From assembly GCA_037045585.1 (NCBI GenBank), contig JBAOIR010000004.1:141036-205035 (forward strand): a stretch of DNA of 64,000 nt, given 5' to 3'. The notes beneath the pieces were generated by a model that was not told the DNA's origin, did no database searches, and saw only the letters and a program-made list of their open reading frames with translations. This DNA comes from SSF14 sp037045585 (GTDB lineage: Bacteria > Actinomycetota > Acidimicrobiia > Acidimicrobiales > Microtrichaceae). The position numbers and the translations under genes were made by a program. Below, in pieces: positions 8,203 to 19,024 of this stretch (positions are counted from its first letter, which is position 1; every line of letters starts with the position of its first letter).

Positions 8203-11200
8203 CCGACGTGGCCGAATCCCGAGTCGCGGCCGTGGCACCGCTGCGCGCCCTGCCCGGGTTGTTCCGCGAGGAACCGGCGCTGCTCGGCACCCTGGGTCGG
8301 TCGAACGCGACGCTCGCCGTCCCCGAGCCGGCCCGGGCGGTGACGATCGCCGCGATCGCCACGCTCTCCAAGCGCTCGCCCGTCGTCGTGGCCGTGCCGA
8401 CGAGCGCCGACGCCGAACGACTCGCCGGCGACCTGGCCTGTTTCCTCGGGGCCGACGAGGTCGACGTGTTCCCGGCCTGGGAGACGCTGCCCTTCGAACG
8501 GGTCAGTCCGTCGGTCGAGACCATGGGTCGCCGTATGCGCACCATGTGGCACCTCCGCGACCCCGAGCGGTCTCCCAAGGTGCTCGTCGCTCCCGCCCGG
8601 GCACTCGTGCAGCGCCTCGGGCCCCACGTGGAGGACGTCGAGCCGATCGTGATCACGCCGGGAGCGATCGTCGACCAGGCCGATCTCGTGGAGCGCCTGG
8701 TCGAGGCGGGGTACCGCCGCGAGTACCAGGTGGAGCACCGCGGCGAGATCGCGGTGCGTGGCTCGATCGTCGACGTGTTCCCGTCCACCGCCGACGGCCC
8801 CGTCCGAATCGACCTGTGGGGCGACGAGGTCGAGCGGCTCACCGACTTCTCCGTCAACGACCAGCGGTCCGACAACGACGTCGAGCGCGTCGAGATCTTC
8901 CCGTGCCGCGAACTGATGACGACCGACGACGTCCGTGAGCGCGCCGAGGCGCTGATCGAGTCGGAACCCTGGGGTCGTGACCAATGGGAGAAGCTGGCTG
9001 ACGGCCAGAGTTTCGACGGCATGGAGTCGTGGCTGCCGTGGCTCACCGGCGACGGCGCCACCACGGCCCATGTGTTGTTCGACCTGGTCGGTCCGGAGTC
9101 GCAGGTGATTCTCGTCGACCCACGCCGCATGCGGGACCGGGCGGCCGACATCATCGCCGAGGAGGTCGACCTCGCCCGAACGCTCTCCGGGACGTGGGGT
9201 GCGAGCGACGACGGGGTGCTCCCGAGGCTCCACCTCGACTTCGAGCGTCTGCTGACCCGCACGACCGCTCCGACGTGGACCATGACGACCGCTCCCGAGG
9301 GCCCCGGCATCGAAACCGTGGCCGCGGCGGCATGGTTCCAGGCCAGCGGCGACGGGTCCCGGCTGGTCAACCAGCTTCGCGATCTGTCGGCGTCGGGCTA
9401 CCGCATCGTCGTCGCGGCCGAGGGTGCCGGCTCGGCCGAACGCGTCGACCGACTCCTCAACGAGCAGGGTGTGTCCTACCGGCTCCGTCCCGAGGGCGGT
9501 GCCGCGTTGGCCGAGCCCGGGGGTCACATCACCGTCGCGGCGCTCAACCGCGGTTTCATCCTCCCGTCGGTGAAGCTGGCGGTGCTGAGCGAGAGCGATC
9601 TCACGGGCCGACGCCGCACCCATCGGCCGGCTCGGCAGCGCAAGCGTCAGGCGCAGGGTTTCTTCGACGACCTCAAGGTCGGCAGCTACGTGGTGCACCA
9701 GCACCACGGCGTCGCCCGGTTCGGCGGCATGGTCAAGCGCACCATCGGTGGCGCGGACCGTGACTACCTGCTGCTCGAGTACCGCGGCGACGACAAGCTG
9801 TACGTCCCGTCCGACCAGATCGACGCCGTCCGCCACTACACCGGCGGCGACTCACCCAGCCTCTCGAAGATGGGTGGCGCCGACTTCGCCCGCACCAAGG
9901 CCAAGGTCGCGTCCGAGGTGGCGACCATCGCCCAGGAGTTGGTGGTGCTGTACCAGAAGCGGGTGCACGCCAAGGGCCACGCCTTCGCCGAGGACTCGCC
10001 GTGGCAGAAGGAGATGGAGGACTCGTTCCCCTTCGCCGAGACGCCCGACCAGTTGCAGGCGATCGAGGACGTGAAGCACGACATGGAGGCGGAGCGCCCC
10101 ATGGATCGCCTGGTGATCGGCGACGTCGGGTTCGGCAAGACCGAGGTCGCGATCCGCGCTGCGTTCAAAGCAGTGCAGGACGGCTACCAGGTCGCGATCC
10201 TCGTGCCGACGACCCTGCTGGCCCAACAGCACTACGCGACGTTCAGCGACCGGTTCGCCCCGTACCCGGTGCGCGTCGAGGTCATGTCCCGGTTCCTGAC
10301 CGCCAAGCAGAGCCGCGTGGTGGCCGACGGCCTGAAGTCGGGCGAGGTCGACGTGGTCGTCGGTACGCACCGGCTGCTGAGCGGGGACGTGGAGTTCAAG
10401 AAGCTGGGGCTGCTCGTCATCGACGAGGAGCAGCGGTTCGGTGTCTCCCACAAGGAGGCCATCAAGCAGTTCAAGGCCGACGTCGACGTGCTCACGCTGA
10501 CGGCCACCCCGATCCCACGAACCATGGAGATGTCGCTCACCGGCATCCGCGACCTGTCGCTGCTGCAGACGGCGCCGTCGGAGCGGCAGCCGATCCTCAC
10601 CTACGTCGGCGAGTACGACGACCGGGCCGTGGCGGAGTCGATCCGTCGCGAGCTCCTGCGCGAGGGCCAGGTGTTCTTCGTGCACAACCGGATCGCCGAC
10701 ATCGAGGAGAAGGCGGCAGACCTCCGCGACCTCGTGCCCGAGGCCCGCATCGCCGTCGCTCACGGCCAGATGGACGAGGGCTCGCTGGAGCAGATCGTCG
10801 TCGACTTCTGGGAGGGTCGCTACGACGTGCTCGTCTGCACCACGATCATCGAGTCGGGCATCGACATGCCCACGGTCAACACCCTCGTCGTCGAACGCGC
10901 CGACCTCCTCGGGCTCGGGCAGCTCCACCAGTTGCGCGGCCGCGTCGGTCGAGCCGGCATGCGGGCGTACGCCTACCTGTTCTTCCCGCCCGAGCGGGAG
11001 CTGAGCGAGGAGGCCTACGAGCGGCTGCGCACGATCGGCGAAGCCACCGAGCTGGGTTCCGGCTTCCGCATCGCCATGCGCGACCTCGAGATCCGCGGCG
11101 CCGGCAACCTGCTGGGCACCGGCCAGACCGGGCACATCGCAGCGGTCGGCTACGACCTCTACTGCTCGATGGTCAACGAGGCGATCAACGATCTCAACGG

Positions 11201-11672
11201 CGACACCAAGGCCGAGGACGTCGAGATCAAGATCGAACTCCCGCTCGACGCGAACCTTCCCGCCGACTACGTGGAGCGCGAGGATCTCCGTCTCGACGCC
11301 TACCGACGGCTCGCCGAGGTGAAGAGCTTCACCGACGTCGACGACATCGCCGCCGAATGGGTCGACCGCTACGGCCCGGTGCCCGACGCCGCCGGTGCGC
11401 TCCTCGACATCGCCCGGGTCCGCGCCGAGTGCGTCCGCACCGGCGTCACCGACATCTCGGTGACGAAGTCGACCGGGTTCGGTGGTCCGCCGCTGGTGGC
11501 GCGGATCTCGCCGCTGAAGCTCCCGCAGTCGAAGCAGATGCGGCTGGAACGCCTGTACAAGGGCGCTGTCTACAAGAACGACTCGCAGCTGCAGCTGCCG
11601 ATCAAGGCCGGGCGAGCCATGATCGCCACGCTGCTCGAGGCGTTCACCCAGATGGTGCCCGTCGACGAGTGA
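8199..11672 (+). CDS. mfd: Transcription-repair coupling factor
   Basis: This 1157-residue protein should displace stalled RNA polymerase and recruit nucleotide excision repair. It has the N-terminal UvrB-like domains, where PAWETLPFERVSP is typical. The RNA-polymerase-interacting (CarD-like) domain follows, beginning around KVGSYVVHQHHGVARFGG. Next come two helicase lobes: Walker A GDVGFGKTEVA, Walker B DEEQRFG, LTATPIPRT, and IIESGIDMP. QLHQLRGRVGRAG and the C-terminal TRCF domain complete it. The ATG overlaps the pth stop by 4 bases. Confidence 0.96.
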   Translation: MTDVAESRVAAVAPLRALPGLFREEPALLGTLGRSNATLAVPEPARAVTIAAIATLSKRSPVVVAVPTSADAERLAGDLACFLGADEVDVFPAWETLPFERVSPSVETMGRRMRTMWHLRDPERSPKVLVAPARALVQRLGPHVEDVEPIVITPGAIVDQADLVERLVEAGYRREYQVEHRGEIAVRGSIVDVFPSTADGPVRIDLWGDEVERLTDFSVNDQRSDNDVERVEIFPCRELMTTDDVRERAEALIESEPWGRDQWEKLADGQSFDGMESWLPWLTGDGATTAHVLFDLVGPESQVILVDPRRMRDRAADIIAEEVDLARTLSGTWGASDDGVLPRLHLDFERLLTRTTAPTWTMTTAPEGPGIETVAAAAWFQASGDGSRLVNQLRDLSASGYRIVVAAEGAGSAERVDRLLNEQGVSYRLRPEGGAALAEPGGHITVAALNRGFILPSVKLAVLSESDLTGRRRTHRPARQRKRQAQGFFDDLKVGSYVVHQHHGVARFGGMVKRTIGGADRDYLLLEYRGDDKLYVPSDQIDAVRHYTGGDSPSLSKMGGADFARTKAKVASEVATIAQELVVLYQKRVHAKGHAFAEDSPWQKEMEDSFPFAETPDQLQAIEDVKHDMEAERPMDRLVIGDVGFGKTEVAIRAAFKAVQDGYQVAILVPTTLLAQQHYATFSDRFAPYPVRVEVMSRFLTAKQSRVVADGLKSGEVDVVVGTHRLLSGDVEFKKLGLLVIDEEQRFGVSHKEAIKQFKADVDVLTLTATPIPRTMEMSLTGIRDLSLLQTAPSERQPILTYVGEYDDRAVAESIRRELLREGQVFFVHNRIADIEEKAADLRDLVPEARIAVAHGQMDEGSLEQIVVDFWEGRYDVLVCTTIIESGIDMPTVNTLVVERADLLGLGQLHQLRGRVGRAGMRAYAYLFFPPERELSEEAYERLRTIGEATELGSGFRIAMRDLEIRGAGNLLGTGQTGHIAAVGYDLYCSMVNEAINDLNGDTKAEDVEIKIELPLDANLPADYVEREDLRLDAYRRLAEVKSFTDVDDIAAEWVDRYGPVPDAAGALLDIARVRAECVRTGVTDISVTKSTGFGGPPLVARISPLKLPQSKQMRLERLYKGAVYKNDSQLQLPIKAGRAMIATLLEAFTQMVPVDE

Positions 11673-11731
11673 ACCGACTTGCTCCGCCGATCTGTGCCCG
11701 TCCAACTCCGCCCAGTACGATCTGAGGTTCT

Positions 11732-12775
11732 GTGAAGCGCCTTCTTGTCAGCTCCATCGCCGCCGTTGCCCTCCTCACCGCTTGTGGTGTCGCCGAGGAC
11801 ACGACCGCGGCCACCGTCAACGGGCAGGACATCTCGGTCTCGGCCGTGACCAAGCTCGCCAAGTCGAAGTACATCGTGGACACCGCGTCCTCCGAGGGGC
11901 TCGTGTCCTCGAAGGATGTCGTGGTCGGCTCGACCACGCGACGGGCGGCGCTCGGACTGTTGGTCCAGTCCGAGGTGTACGAGGCGGGCATCGCCGCTCG
12001 CAAGGGCGAGATCACCGACGTCGATCGCGACGCTGCCGAGGCACAGATCTCCGACTACGAGTCGAACAACCAGACGACCATCGACGACACGGCCCGGCCG
12101 GTCATCGTTCGACTGGTAGCGGCGCAGGCCGCCCTCGGCCGGATCCTGGGTGGAGCGGACATCGAATCGGCGGCGTCGCCGGCGAACATCGAGGCGTACT
12201 TCGACGAGCACGCCGACGAGTTCGCCAAGATCTGTGTCGACGGCTTCGTCGTCATGAGCGACCAGGCGGCTGCCGCCAAGGCAGCGGTCGACCGCGGCGA
12301 CGACATCGCAGTGATCCTCGCCGACACGGCGTTGCAGGCGCAGTCCCTCTCGCAAACCGGCACGGAGACCTGTGTGCTGTCGGGCCAGGTGTCGGACTCG
12401 CCGATCGCCGACCTCATCACGACCGGTCCTGTCGGCCAGTGGTCGAGCTCCGCCATCGCCGACGCGACGGCCGGTGACGTGACCGTCTTCGTCCGCCCGA
12501 ACAGCCGCGACGAGCCGACGCTCGACGATCCCGACATCTCGGACCAGATCGCGCAGCAGCTCCAGGCGGAGGCAACGTCCGCCGCCCAGGAAGCGTTCGG
12601 TGCGGAGGCGCAGACCATCCTCGAGCGGGCCGACGTCGAGATCGATTCGCGGTACGGCCGCTGGGATCCGTCCGATCCGTCACTGATCCTCGCTCCGTTG
12701 GCGCCCACGCGGTCGGCGAAGGCGGCGGCCGAGGCCCTGCCGGCCGACGACCTCGCTGGTCTCCAGGGGCAATGA
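11732..12775 (+). CDS. SurA/PrsA-like peptidyl-prolyl isomerase lipoprotein
   Basis: The protein (347 aa, GTG start) has a lipoprotein signal, VAALLTACG, with the lipobox cysteine at about residue 18. A SurA_N-like helical domain follows, opening with TVNGQDISVSAVTKL. A weakly conserved parvulin-like region occupies the middle (about 160-270). It is expected at the outer face of the membrane as a folding factor. The gene sits between mfd and mazG. The isomerase assignment is weaker than the lipoprotein and SurA_N assignment. Confidence 0.75.
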   Translation: MKRLLVSSIAAVALLTACGVAEDTTAATVNGQDISVSAVTKLAKSKYIVDTASSEGLVSSKDVVVGSTTRRAALGLLVQSEVYEAGIAARKGEITDVDRDAAEAQISDYESNNQTTIDDTARPVIVRLVAAQAALGRILGGADIESAASPANIEAYFDEHADEFAKICVDGFVVMSDQAAAAKAAVDRGDDIAVILADTALQAQSLSQTGTETCVLSGQVSDSPIADLITTGPVGQWSSSAIADATAGDVTVFVRPNSRDEPTLDDPDISDQIAQQLQAEATSAAQEAFGAEAQTILERADVEIDSRYGRWDPSDPSLILAPLAPTRSAKAAAEALPADDLAGLQGQ

Positions 12776-14095
12776 TCCCCACCGTCGTCATCGTCGGGCT
12801 CGGCCCCGGCGGCGACGACCTCGTCACGTCGGGCACGCTCGCGGCGATCGCTGCCGCGCCGGCGGTGTTCGCCCGGACCGAGCGGCACCCGGCCGCGTCG
12901 GTGTTGACCGGGGCGACGTTCTTCGACGACGTCTACGACGCTGCCGACACCATGGACGAGGTGTACTCGACGATCGTCGACCGTCTCGTGGACGCTGCGA
13001 CCGCGACCGATCGTGTGGTGTACGCCGTGCCCGGATCTCCGCTCGTCGCCGAGCGCACAGTGCAGCTGCTCCTCGGCGACCCCCGCATCGCGACCGAGGT
13101 CGTGCCTGCCCTGTCCTTCCTCGACCTTGCCTGGACCCGTCTGGGGATCGACCCCATCGCGACCGGAGTGCGGGTGGTCGACGGTCATCGGTTCACCGTC
13201 GATGCCGCCGGCCAGCGGGGCCCGCTGCTCGTTGCCCAGTGCGATTCGGCCTTGGTGCTGAGCGACGTGAAGCTCTCGATCGAGGAGTGGCCGAGCGAGC
13301 CGGTCACGGTCATCCAACGGTTGGGCCTGCCCGACGAGCGCATCTTCGAGGTCGAGTGGGCCGACCTCGACCGTGGTGTCGAGGCGGACCACCTCACGTC
13401 GATCTACATCCCGACGTTGGAGCAGCCGGTTGCGGCGGAGTTGGTGCAGTTCGACGAACTGGTCCACGCCCTGCGGACCGGGTGCCCCTGGGACCGGGAG
13501 CAGACCCACGAGTCGCTCAAGCGGTACCTGCTCGAGGAGTGCTACGAGCTCCTCGAGGCGATCGACGGCTTGGCGGCCGACACCGACGAGAGCATCGACG
13601 CGCTCGAAGAAGAGCTCGGCGATGTCCTGTTCCAGGTGTTCTTCCACGCGACGATCGCGGCGGAGTCCGGGTGGTTCACCCTCGCCGATGTCGCCCGCAC
13701 CGTTCACGACAAGTTGCGGGACCGCCATCCCCACGTGTTCGGTTCCGCCACCTTCGAGTCGGCGGAGGCCCTCGCCGCGAATTGGGAGGCGCAGAAGAAG
13801 ACCGAGAAGTCGCGCGACTCGGTCATGGACGGCATTCCCCCCGAACTGCCGGCGCTGCTCTACGCGCTCAAGGTGCAGAAGAAGGCGGCGTCGTCGGACT
13901 ATCGCGAGCCCGTCGCCAGCCGTCGCCGCGTCCGTTGCGGCGCTCGACGCGGGGACGCTGGACGCCCCGGCCCTCGGGGAGTTGCTGTTCGGCGTCGTCC
14001 AGGTCGCCCGGACCGCCGGCCTCGACCCCGAGGACGAGTTGCGTCAGGCCTCACGCCGCTTCGTCGAGCGCTTCGAATCCCGGGTCAGCGACTGA
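12772..14095 (+). CDS. mazG: MazG nucleoside triphosphate pyrophosphohydrolase with N-terminal methylase-like domain (frameshift)
   Basis: The first ~210 residues resemble the tetrapyrrole methylase domain found in YabN-type MazG proteins (GLGPGGDDLVTSGTL). The MazG domain follows: CPWDREQTHESLKRYLLEECYE is interrupted here as CPWDREQTHES...LLEECYE, then EELGDVLFQVFFHA. Near 13,905-13,925 the frame shifts by one, and the conserved C-terminus (LGELLFGVVQVARTAGLDPEDELR) continues in another frame to TGA at 14,093-14,095. An isolated indel in an otherwise clean region is probably a sequence error. The protein should hydrolyse non-canonical NTPs. The start overlaps the upstream stop (ATGA), and the 3' end overlaps the convergent ureohydrolase by 11 bases. 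Confidence 0.88.
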
Positions 14096-15050
14096 CGCCG
14101 GCGCGGCGATCGCGGGCGAGGCCCAGGAGATAGAGCTCGTCGTGGGCGATCGTGGCGCCGGCCAGCGCCGTGATCTGACCGCTCGGGTCGTAGATCGGGG
14201 CGACCTCGACGAGGTCGGCGCCGACGATGTTCAGGCCAGCGAGGCCGAACAGCAGTTGGCGGGCCTGCCAGGTGGTCGGACCGCCGATGACCGGCGTGCC
14301 GGTGCCGGGGGCGTAGGCCGGGTCGAGGAAGTCGATGTCGAACGTGAGGTAGGCGGGCCGGTCGCCGACGATCTCGCGGATCTCGGCGATCGTGGCAGCG
14401 ATGCCGATGTCGAACAGGCGGTCGGCGTGGATCACGTTGAAGCCGTGCGACACGTTGGGTGTGCGCATGCCCGTCTGTACCGACGTCGCCGGGTCGAGGA
14501 TGCCGTCGCGGGCCGCTCGCAGGAACATCGTGCCGTGGTTGAGTTCGTCGCCGGCGTCCCAGGTGTCGGAGTGCGCGTCGAAGTGGATGAGCGACAGCTG
14601 GCCGTGGCGCTCGGCGGTCGCGAGGAGCAGGGGATAGGCCACGAAATGGTCCCCGCCGAGGCCGAGGACCGACGCCCCGGCGTCGATGATGCGGCCGACA
14701 TGGTCGACGACGTTGGTCACCATCTCCTCGGGCACCCCGGGGCGGTAGCCGATGTCGAAGTAGTCGATGACCTTGTGGCGGTCGAAGACGCTGTGGTCCC
14801 ACGGCCAGAGGCCCTCGGGAAACTCGGCGCTGAGCGTCGTCTGTTCACGGATCGCCCGTGGCCCGAACCGTGCCCCCGGTCGGTTCGTGACGGCGTTGTC
14901 GTAGGGGATGCCGACGACGGCGATGTCGACGCCGGTGAGGTCCCGGGTGGCCGGCAGCCTCCCGAACGAGAGCTGGCCGGCCCAGGTCATGTCGAAGCCC
15001 TGGGCATCACCGACGTCACCGGAGACCGACGGATCGTGGTTCGCTTCCAT
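14085..15050 (-). CDS. Ureohydrolase family protein (agmatinase-like)
   Basis: This 321-residue enzyme belongs to the arginase/agmatinase family. The manganese ligands are seen in LGLGGDHFVAYP, IHFDAHSDTWD and TFDIDFLDPAYAPGTGTP. GIPYDNAVTNRPGARFGPRAIR near residue 50 is also typical. Agmatine hydrolysis to putrescine and urea is the likeliest reaction, but relatives act on other guanidino compounds. ATG at 15,050 was chosen as the first Met before the conserved block. The gene is divergent from the ABC transporter pair. Confidence 0.85.
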   Translation of the reverse strand: MEANHDPSVSGDVGDAQGFDMTWAGQLSFGRLPATRDLTGVDIAVVGIPYDNAVTNRPGARFGPRAIREQTTLSAEFPEGLWPWDHSVFDRHKVIDYFDIGYRPGVPEEMVTNVVDHVGRIIDAGASVLGLGGDHFVAYPLLLATAERHGQLSLIHFDAHSDTWDAGDELNHGTMFLRAARDGILDPATSVQTGMRTPNVSHGFNVIHADRLFDIGIAATIAEIREIVGDRPAYLTFDIDFLDPAYAPGTGTPVIGGPTTWQARQLLFGLAGLNIVGADLVEVAPIYDPSGQITALAGATIAHDELYLLGLARDRRAGVSR

Positions 15051-15162
15051 CGCCGAATCCTCGCAGATTGCAGATGGCAGATGCTCGAGCGGAGCGACCG
15101 ACGTCTGCGGAGCCCGTGCATCGGGCAGGGGTGAGAGGACCGAGACGAGAGGGACCGAGCAG

Positions 15163-16068
15163 ATGTTGCAGGTGGAGGACGTGCGGTGGCGGTACGGCGA
15201 CAAGATCGTGCTCGACGGGATCGACCTGGAGGTGCCGGCGGGCAAGGTGATCGGTCTCGTCGGGCCGAACGGTGCCGGGAAGACCACGCTCATGCGGATC
15301 CTGTTCGGCGTCCTCACCCCCGACACGGGGAGTGTGCGTTTCGACGGCCGACCCGCTGACGAGGAGGCTCGCCGGTCGTGGGGGTACATGCCGCAGGAAC
15401 GCGGCCTCTACCGTGACATGCGCGTGCTCGATCAACTCGTGTGGATTGCGCGATTGCACGGCATCGACCGATCGACGGCACGTCGCCGGGCGGTCGATCT
15501 GCTCGAACGACTGGGGCTCGCCGATCGGCGCAACGACAAGGTCGAGGCACTCTCCGGAGGCATGGCGCAGCGGGTACAGCTGGCTGCCGCGATGGTCCAC
15601 GAACCGGACGTGCTCGTCCTCGATGAACCGTTCGCCGGGCTCGATCCGGTGGCCGTGCAGTTCCTCTCCGACGTGATCACCGATCATGCCGCGGCCGGGC
15701 GTCACCTCCTCTTCTCCAGCCACCAACTCGATCTCGTCGAGGAGCTCTGCGAGACGGTGACGATGATGCACCGTGGGAAGGTCGTCCTCGGGGGTGATGT
15801 GCGCCAACTCAAGGCCGACAGTCCCGATCGGACACTGCGCGTGGACGTCGAGGTCGAACACTCGTGGGTGGCGCCGCTCGGCGTCGAGGTCACCGCCGCC
15901 GGCGCTGCGGGTTCGCGGCTCCGATTGGCGCCGGGGGTGCGGGCCGGTGAGGTGCTCGACGCCGTGCGGGCCCACCACGAGGTCAGCGACTTCGGGGTCG
16001 AGGCGCCGAGCCTCGCCGAGTTGTTCCTCGCCGCAGTCGGCGACGTCACTGCGGGGGCGCTGCGATGA
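15163..16068 (+). CDS. ABC exporter ATP-binding protein (NatA-like)
   Basis: This 301-residue ATPase has Walker A VGPNGAGKTTLM, a Q-loop (YMPQERG), the signature ALSGGMAQRVQL, Walker B VLVLDEPFAGLDP and the switch histidine in LLFSSHQLDLVEE. About 75 residues after the nucleotide domain form the C-terminal extension typical of ABC-2 exporters. It ends overlapping the start of its permease (ATGA), so the pair is one operon. The substrate is unknown; sodium or drug export is a guess from family. Confidence 0.9.
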   Translation: MLQVEDVRWRYGDKIVLDGIDLEVPAGKVIGLVGPNGAGKTTLMRILFGVLTPDTGSVRFDGRPADEEARRSWGYMPQERGLYRDMRVLDQLVWIARLHGIDRSTARRRAVDLLERLGLADRRNDKVEALSGGMAQRVQLAAAMVHEPDVLVLDEPFAGLDPVAVQFLSDVITDHAAAGRHLLFSSHQLDLVEELCETVTMMHRGKVVLGGDVRQLKADSPDRTLRVDVEVEHSWVAPLGVEVTAAGAAGSRLRLAPGVRAGEVLDAVRAHHEVSDFGVEAPSLAELFLAAVGDVTAGALR

Positions 16069-17225
16069 CCGCCGTCGGGTCCACCCGGTTGGTCGCCGCT
16101 CGGGAGATCCGCGAAACCACCCGCCGCAAGAGCTTCTGGATCGTCCTCGTCGTCCTCGCGCTGGCAGCGACCGCTGCAGTCGTGGTGCCGACCCTGCTCG
16201 ACGACGACGGAACCCGCTACCGCGTCGCGGTCGTGGGCGATCGTGCCGGACTCGGCGAGGCGCTCACGACCTCGCTGGCCGGGCTGGACGCGACCGTGCG
16301 CACGTCCTCGGTAGCGACGGCCGCCGATGCGGAGCGGAGGGTCGAGGACGGTTCGGCCGATCTGGCCGTCGTCGCCGGTGATCGTGCCCGGCTGATCGTG
16401 AAGGCTGGTGAGCACCAGGAGCTGGTCGGCGCCGCGAGTCAGGCGTTGTCGACCATCGGGTTCGCCGCTGACCTCGAGGCCGACGGCGTGGACGCCGCTC
16501 GGATCACGGACCTGTTGAGCCGTCCGGCCCCCACGGTCACCGAGATCGACCGGGGTGCCGCCGATCGCAAGGGCGCGTCCTTCGCGATCACCCTGGTGCT
16601 CTACATCCTCCTCCTGACCCTGATGGTGCAGGCGGCGAACGGCACGGCGATCGAGAAGTCGAATCGGATCAGCGAAGTCCTCCTGGCGATCGTCCGCCCC
16701 GGCCCGCTCCTGTTCGGCAAGGTCATCGGCATCAGCGTCACCGGGCTCCTCACGTTCGCCGCCGGCGGCATCCCCATCGTCGTCTCCTTGGCGATCGGCA
16801 GCGATCTCCCGCCCGGGATCGGCGGTGCGCTCGCCGGTGGCGCGATCTGGTTCGTGCTCGGGATGGTGCTGTTCCTGACGCTTGCCGGCGCCCTCGGATC
16901 GTTGGCCGAACGCCAGGAGGAAGCCGGCGTCGTCGTGGCACCGCTCACCTTCCTGCTGGTGGGCACGTTCATCGCCGCGGAGAGTGCGGCCGATACGACG
17001 TTCGGGATCGTCCTCGCCCTGGTGCCGCTCACGTCGCCGCTGGTCATGCCGGCCCGGATCGCCGAAGGAGTTGCCACCGTTCCCGAGATGGCGGCTTCAG
17101 CGCTGCTCCTGATCGCAGCGATCGCGCTCGTGGCCCGCTTCGGTGCGGTGGTCTACGGCCGGGCGATCGTTCGGACCGGCCGGCGCCTCAAGCTCAAGGA
17201 GGTGCTGCGGTCCACCCCAGCCTGA
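16065..17225 (+). CDS. ABC-2 type permease (NatB-like)
   Basis: This 386-residue protein has one N-terminal helix (about residues 22-42), a long external domain and then five or six helices from residue ~170 onward, the ABC2_membrane_3 layout. The GTAIEKSNRISEVLLAIVRP segment before the helix bundle is a conserved feature of NatB-type permeases. It overlaps the ATPase gene by 4 bases and should form the transporter with it. Confidence 0.88.
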   Translation: MTAVGSTRLVAAREIRETTRRKSFWIVLVVLALAATAAVVVPTLLDDDGTRYRVAVVGDRAGLGEALTTSLAGLDATVRTSSVATAADAERRVEDGSADLAVVAGDRARLIVKAGEHQELVGAASQALSTIGFAADLEADGVDAARITDLLSRPAPTVTEIDRGAADRKGASFAITLVLYILLLTLMVQAANGTAIEKSNRISEVLLAIVRPGPLLFGKVIGISVTGLLTFAAGGIPIVVSLAIGSDLPPGIGGALAGGAIWFVLGMVLFLTLAGALGSLAERQEEAGVVVAPLTFLLVGTFIAAESAADTTFGIVLALVPLTSPLVMPARIAEGVATVPEMAASALLLIAAIALVARFGAVVYGRAIVRTGRRLKLKEVLRSTPA

Positions 17226-17306
17226 GTGGGAAGATTTTGTCGCCGGGGGGTCACTGTGGTGCGATGTCCTCCGCACTATCGTCGTCGGAACCATCAGAGG
17301 GCAGTC

Positions 17307-18595
<1,289 letters not shown>

Positions 18596-18599
<4 letters not shown>

Positions 18600-18949
18600 C
18601 CCGGCGCGCCCGACTCCTCCGCATCGCGCTGGTCTTCGCGTTGTTCGTGGTGTTGGGTGTGCTCGTCATGCCCGGTCGCTTGTGGTTCGGCCAGCGCAAC
18701 GACATCGCGCAGGCGCAGGACCAGCTCAGCGAGCTGCAGCGGGAGAACCGTCAGCTCGAGGCCCGGGTCGACACGTTGAGCTCGAAGTCGCTGATCGAGC
18801 ACGAGGCGCGTGAGAGTTTCGGCTGGGTCTATCCCCGCGACGAGGTCTACAACGTGACGCCAGCGCCGCCGTTGGTCGTCAACCTGCCGGCAGTGTGGCC
18901 GTTCACCGAACTGCAGCAGCCGCTCGCCGACGCCGCCGCGGACTCCTGA
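18596..18949 (+). CDS. Septum formation initiator FtsB/DivIC family protein
   Basis: This 117-residue single-pass protein has a short basic N-terminus, a membrane helix at about residues 8-25 and a coiled coil at about 35-70 (QDQLSELQRENRQLEARVDT). The conserved ESFGWVYPRDEVY segment follows. FtsB-type proteins bridge early and late divisome components. The GTG start overlaps the eno stop (GTGA), the classic eno-ftsB arrangement. The DUF501 gene normally next to it is displaced about 2.5 kb downstream by two inserted metabolic genes. Confidence 0.9.
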
Positions 18950-18966
18950 CGCGAACGAGCCGTGTA

Positions 18967-18985
18967 ATCTGACGGGACGTCAGAT
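18967..18985. promoter_or_regulatory. 19-bp palindrome, probable TetR-family operator
   Basis: ATCTGACGGGACGTCAGAT is a perfect 8-bp inverted repeat around a 3-base centre. It lies 40 bases before the aldehyde dehydrogenase start. Size and symmetry fit a TetR-type regulator site. No regulator gene is adjacent, so control would be from elsewhere. The repressor identity is inference. Confidence 0.6.
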
Positions 18986-19024
18986 CGACACCGCCGAGGG
19001 GCGGGTCGCACCCCGGGGGTTTCC

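Noticed and set aside
4645..8238. A 1,197-codon open frame on the minus strand
   Set aside because: It lies opposite glmU, prs, rplY and pth, whose products are clearly recognisable. Long antisense frames are expected at this GC content.
11570..13734. Long minus-strand frames opposite the lipoprotein and mazG
   Set aside because: No recognised motif, and the plus-strand genes are well supported.
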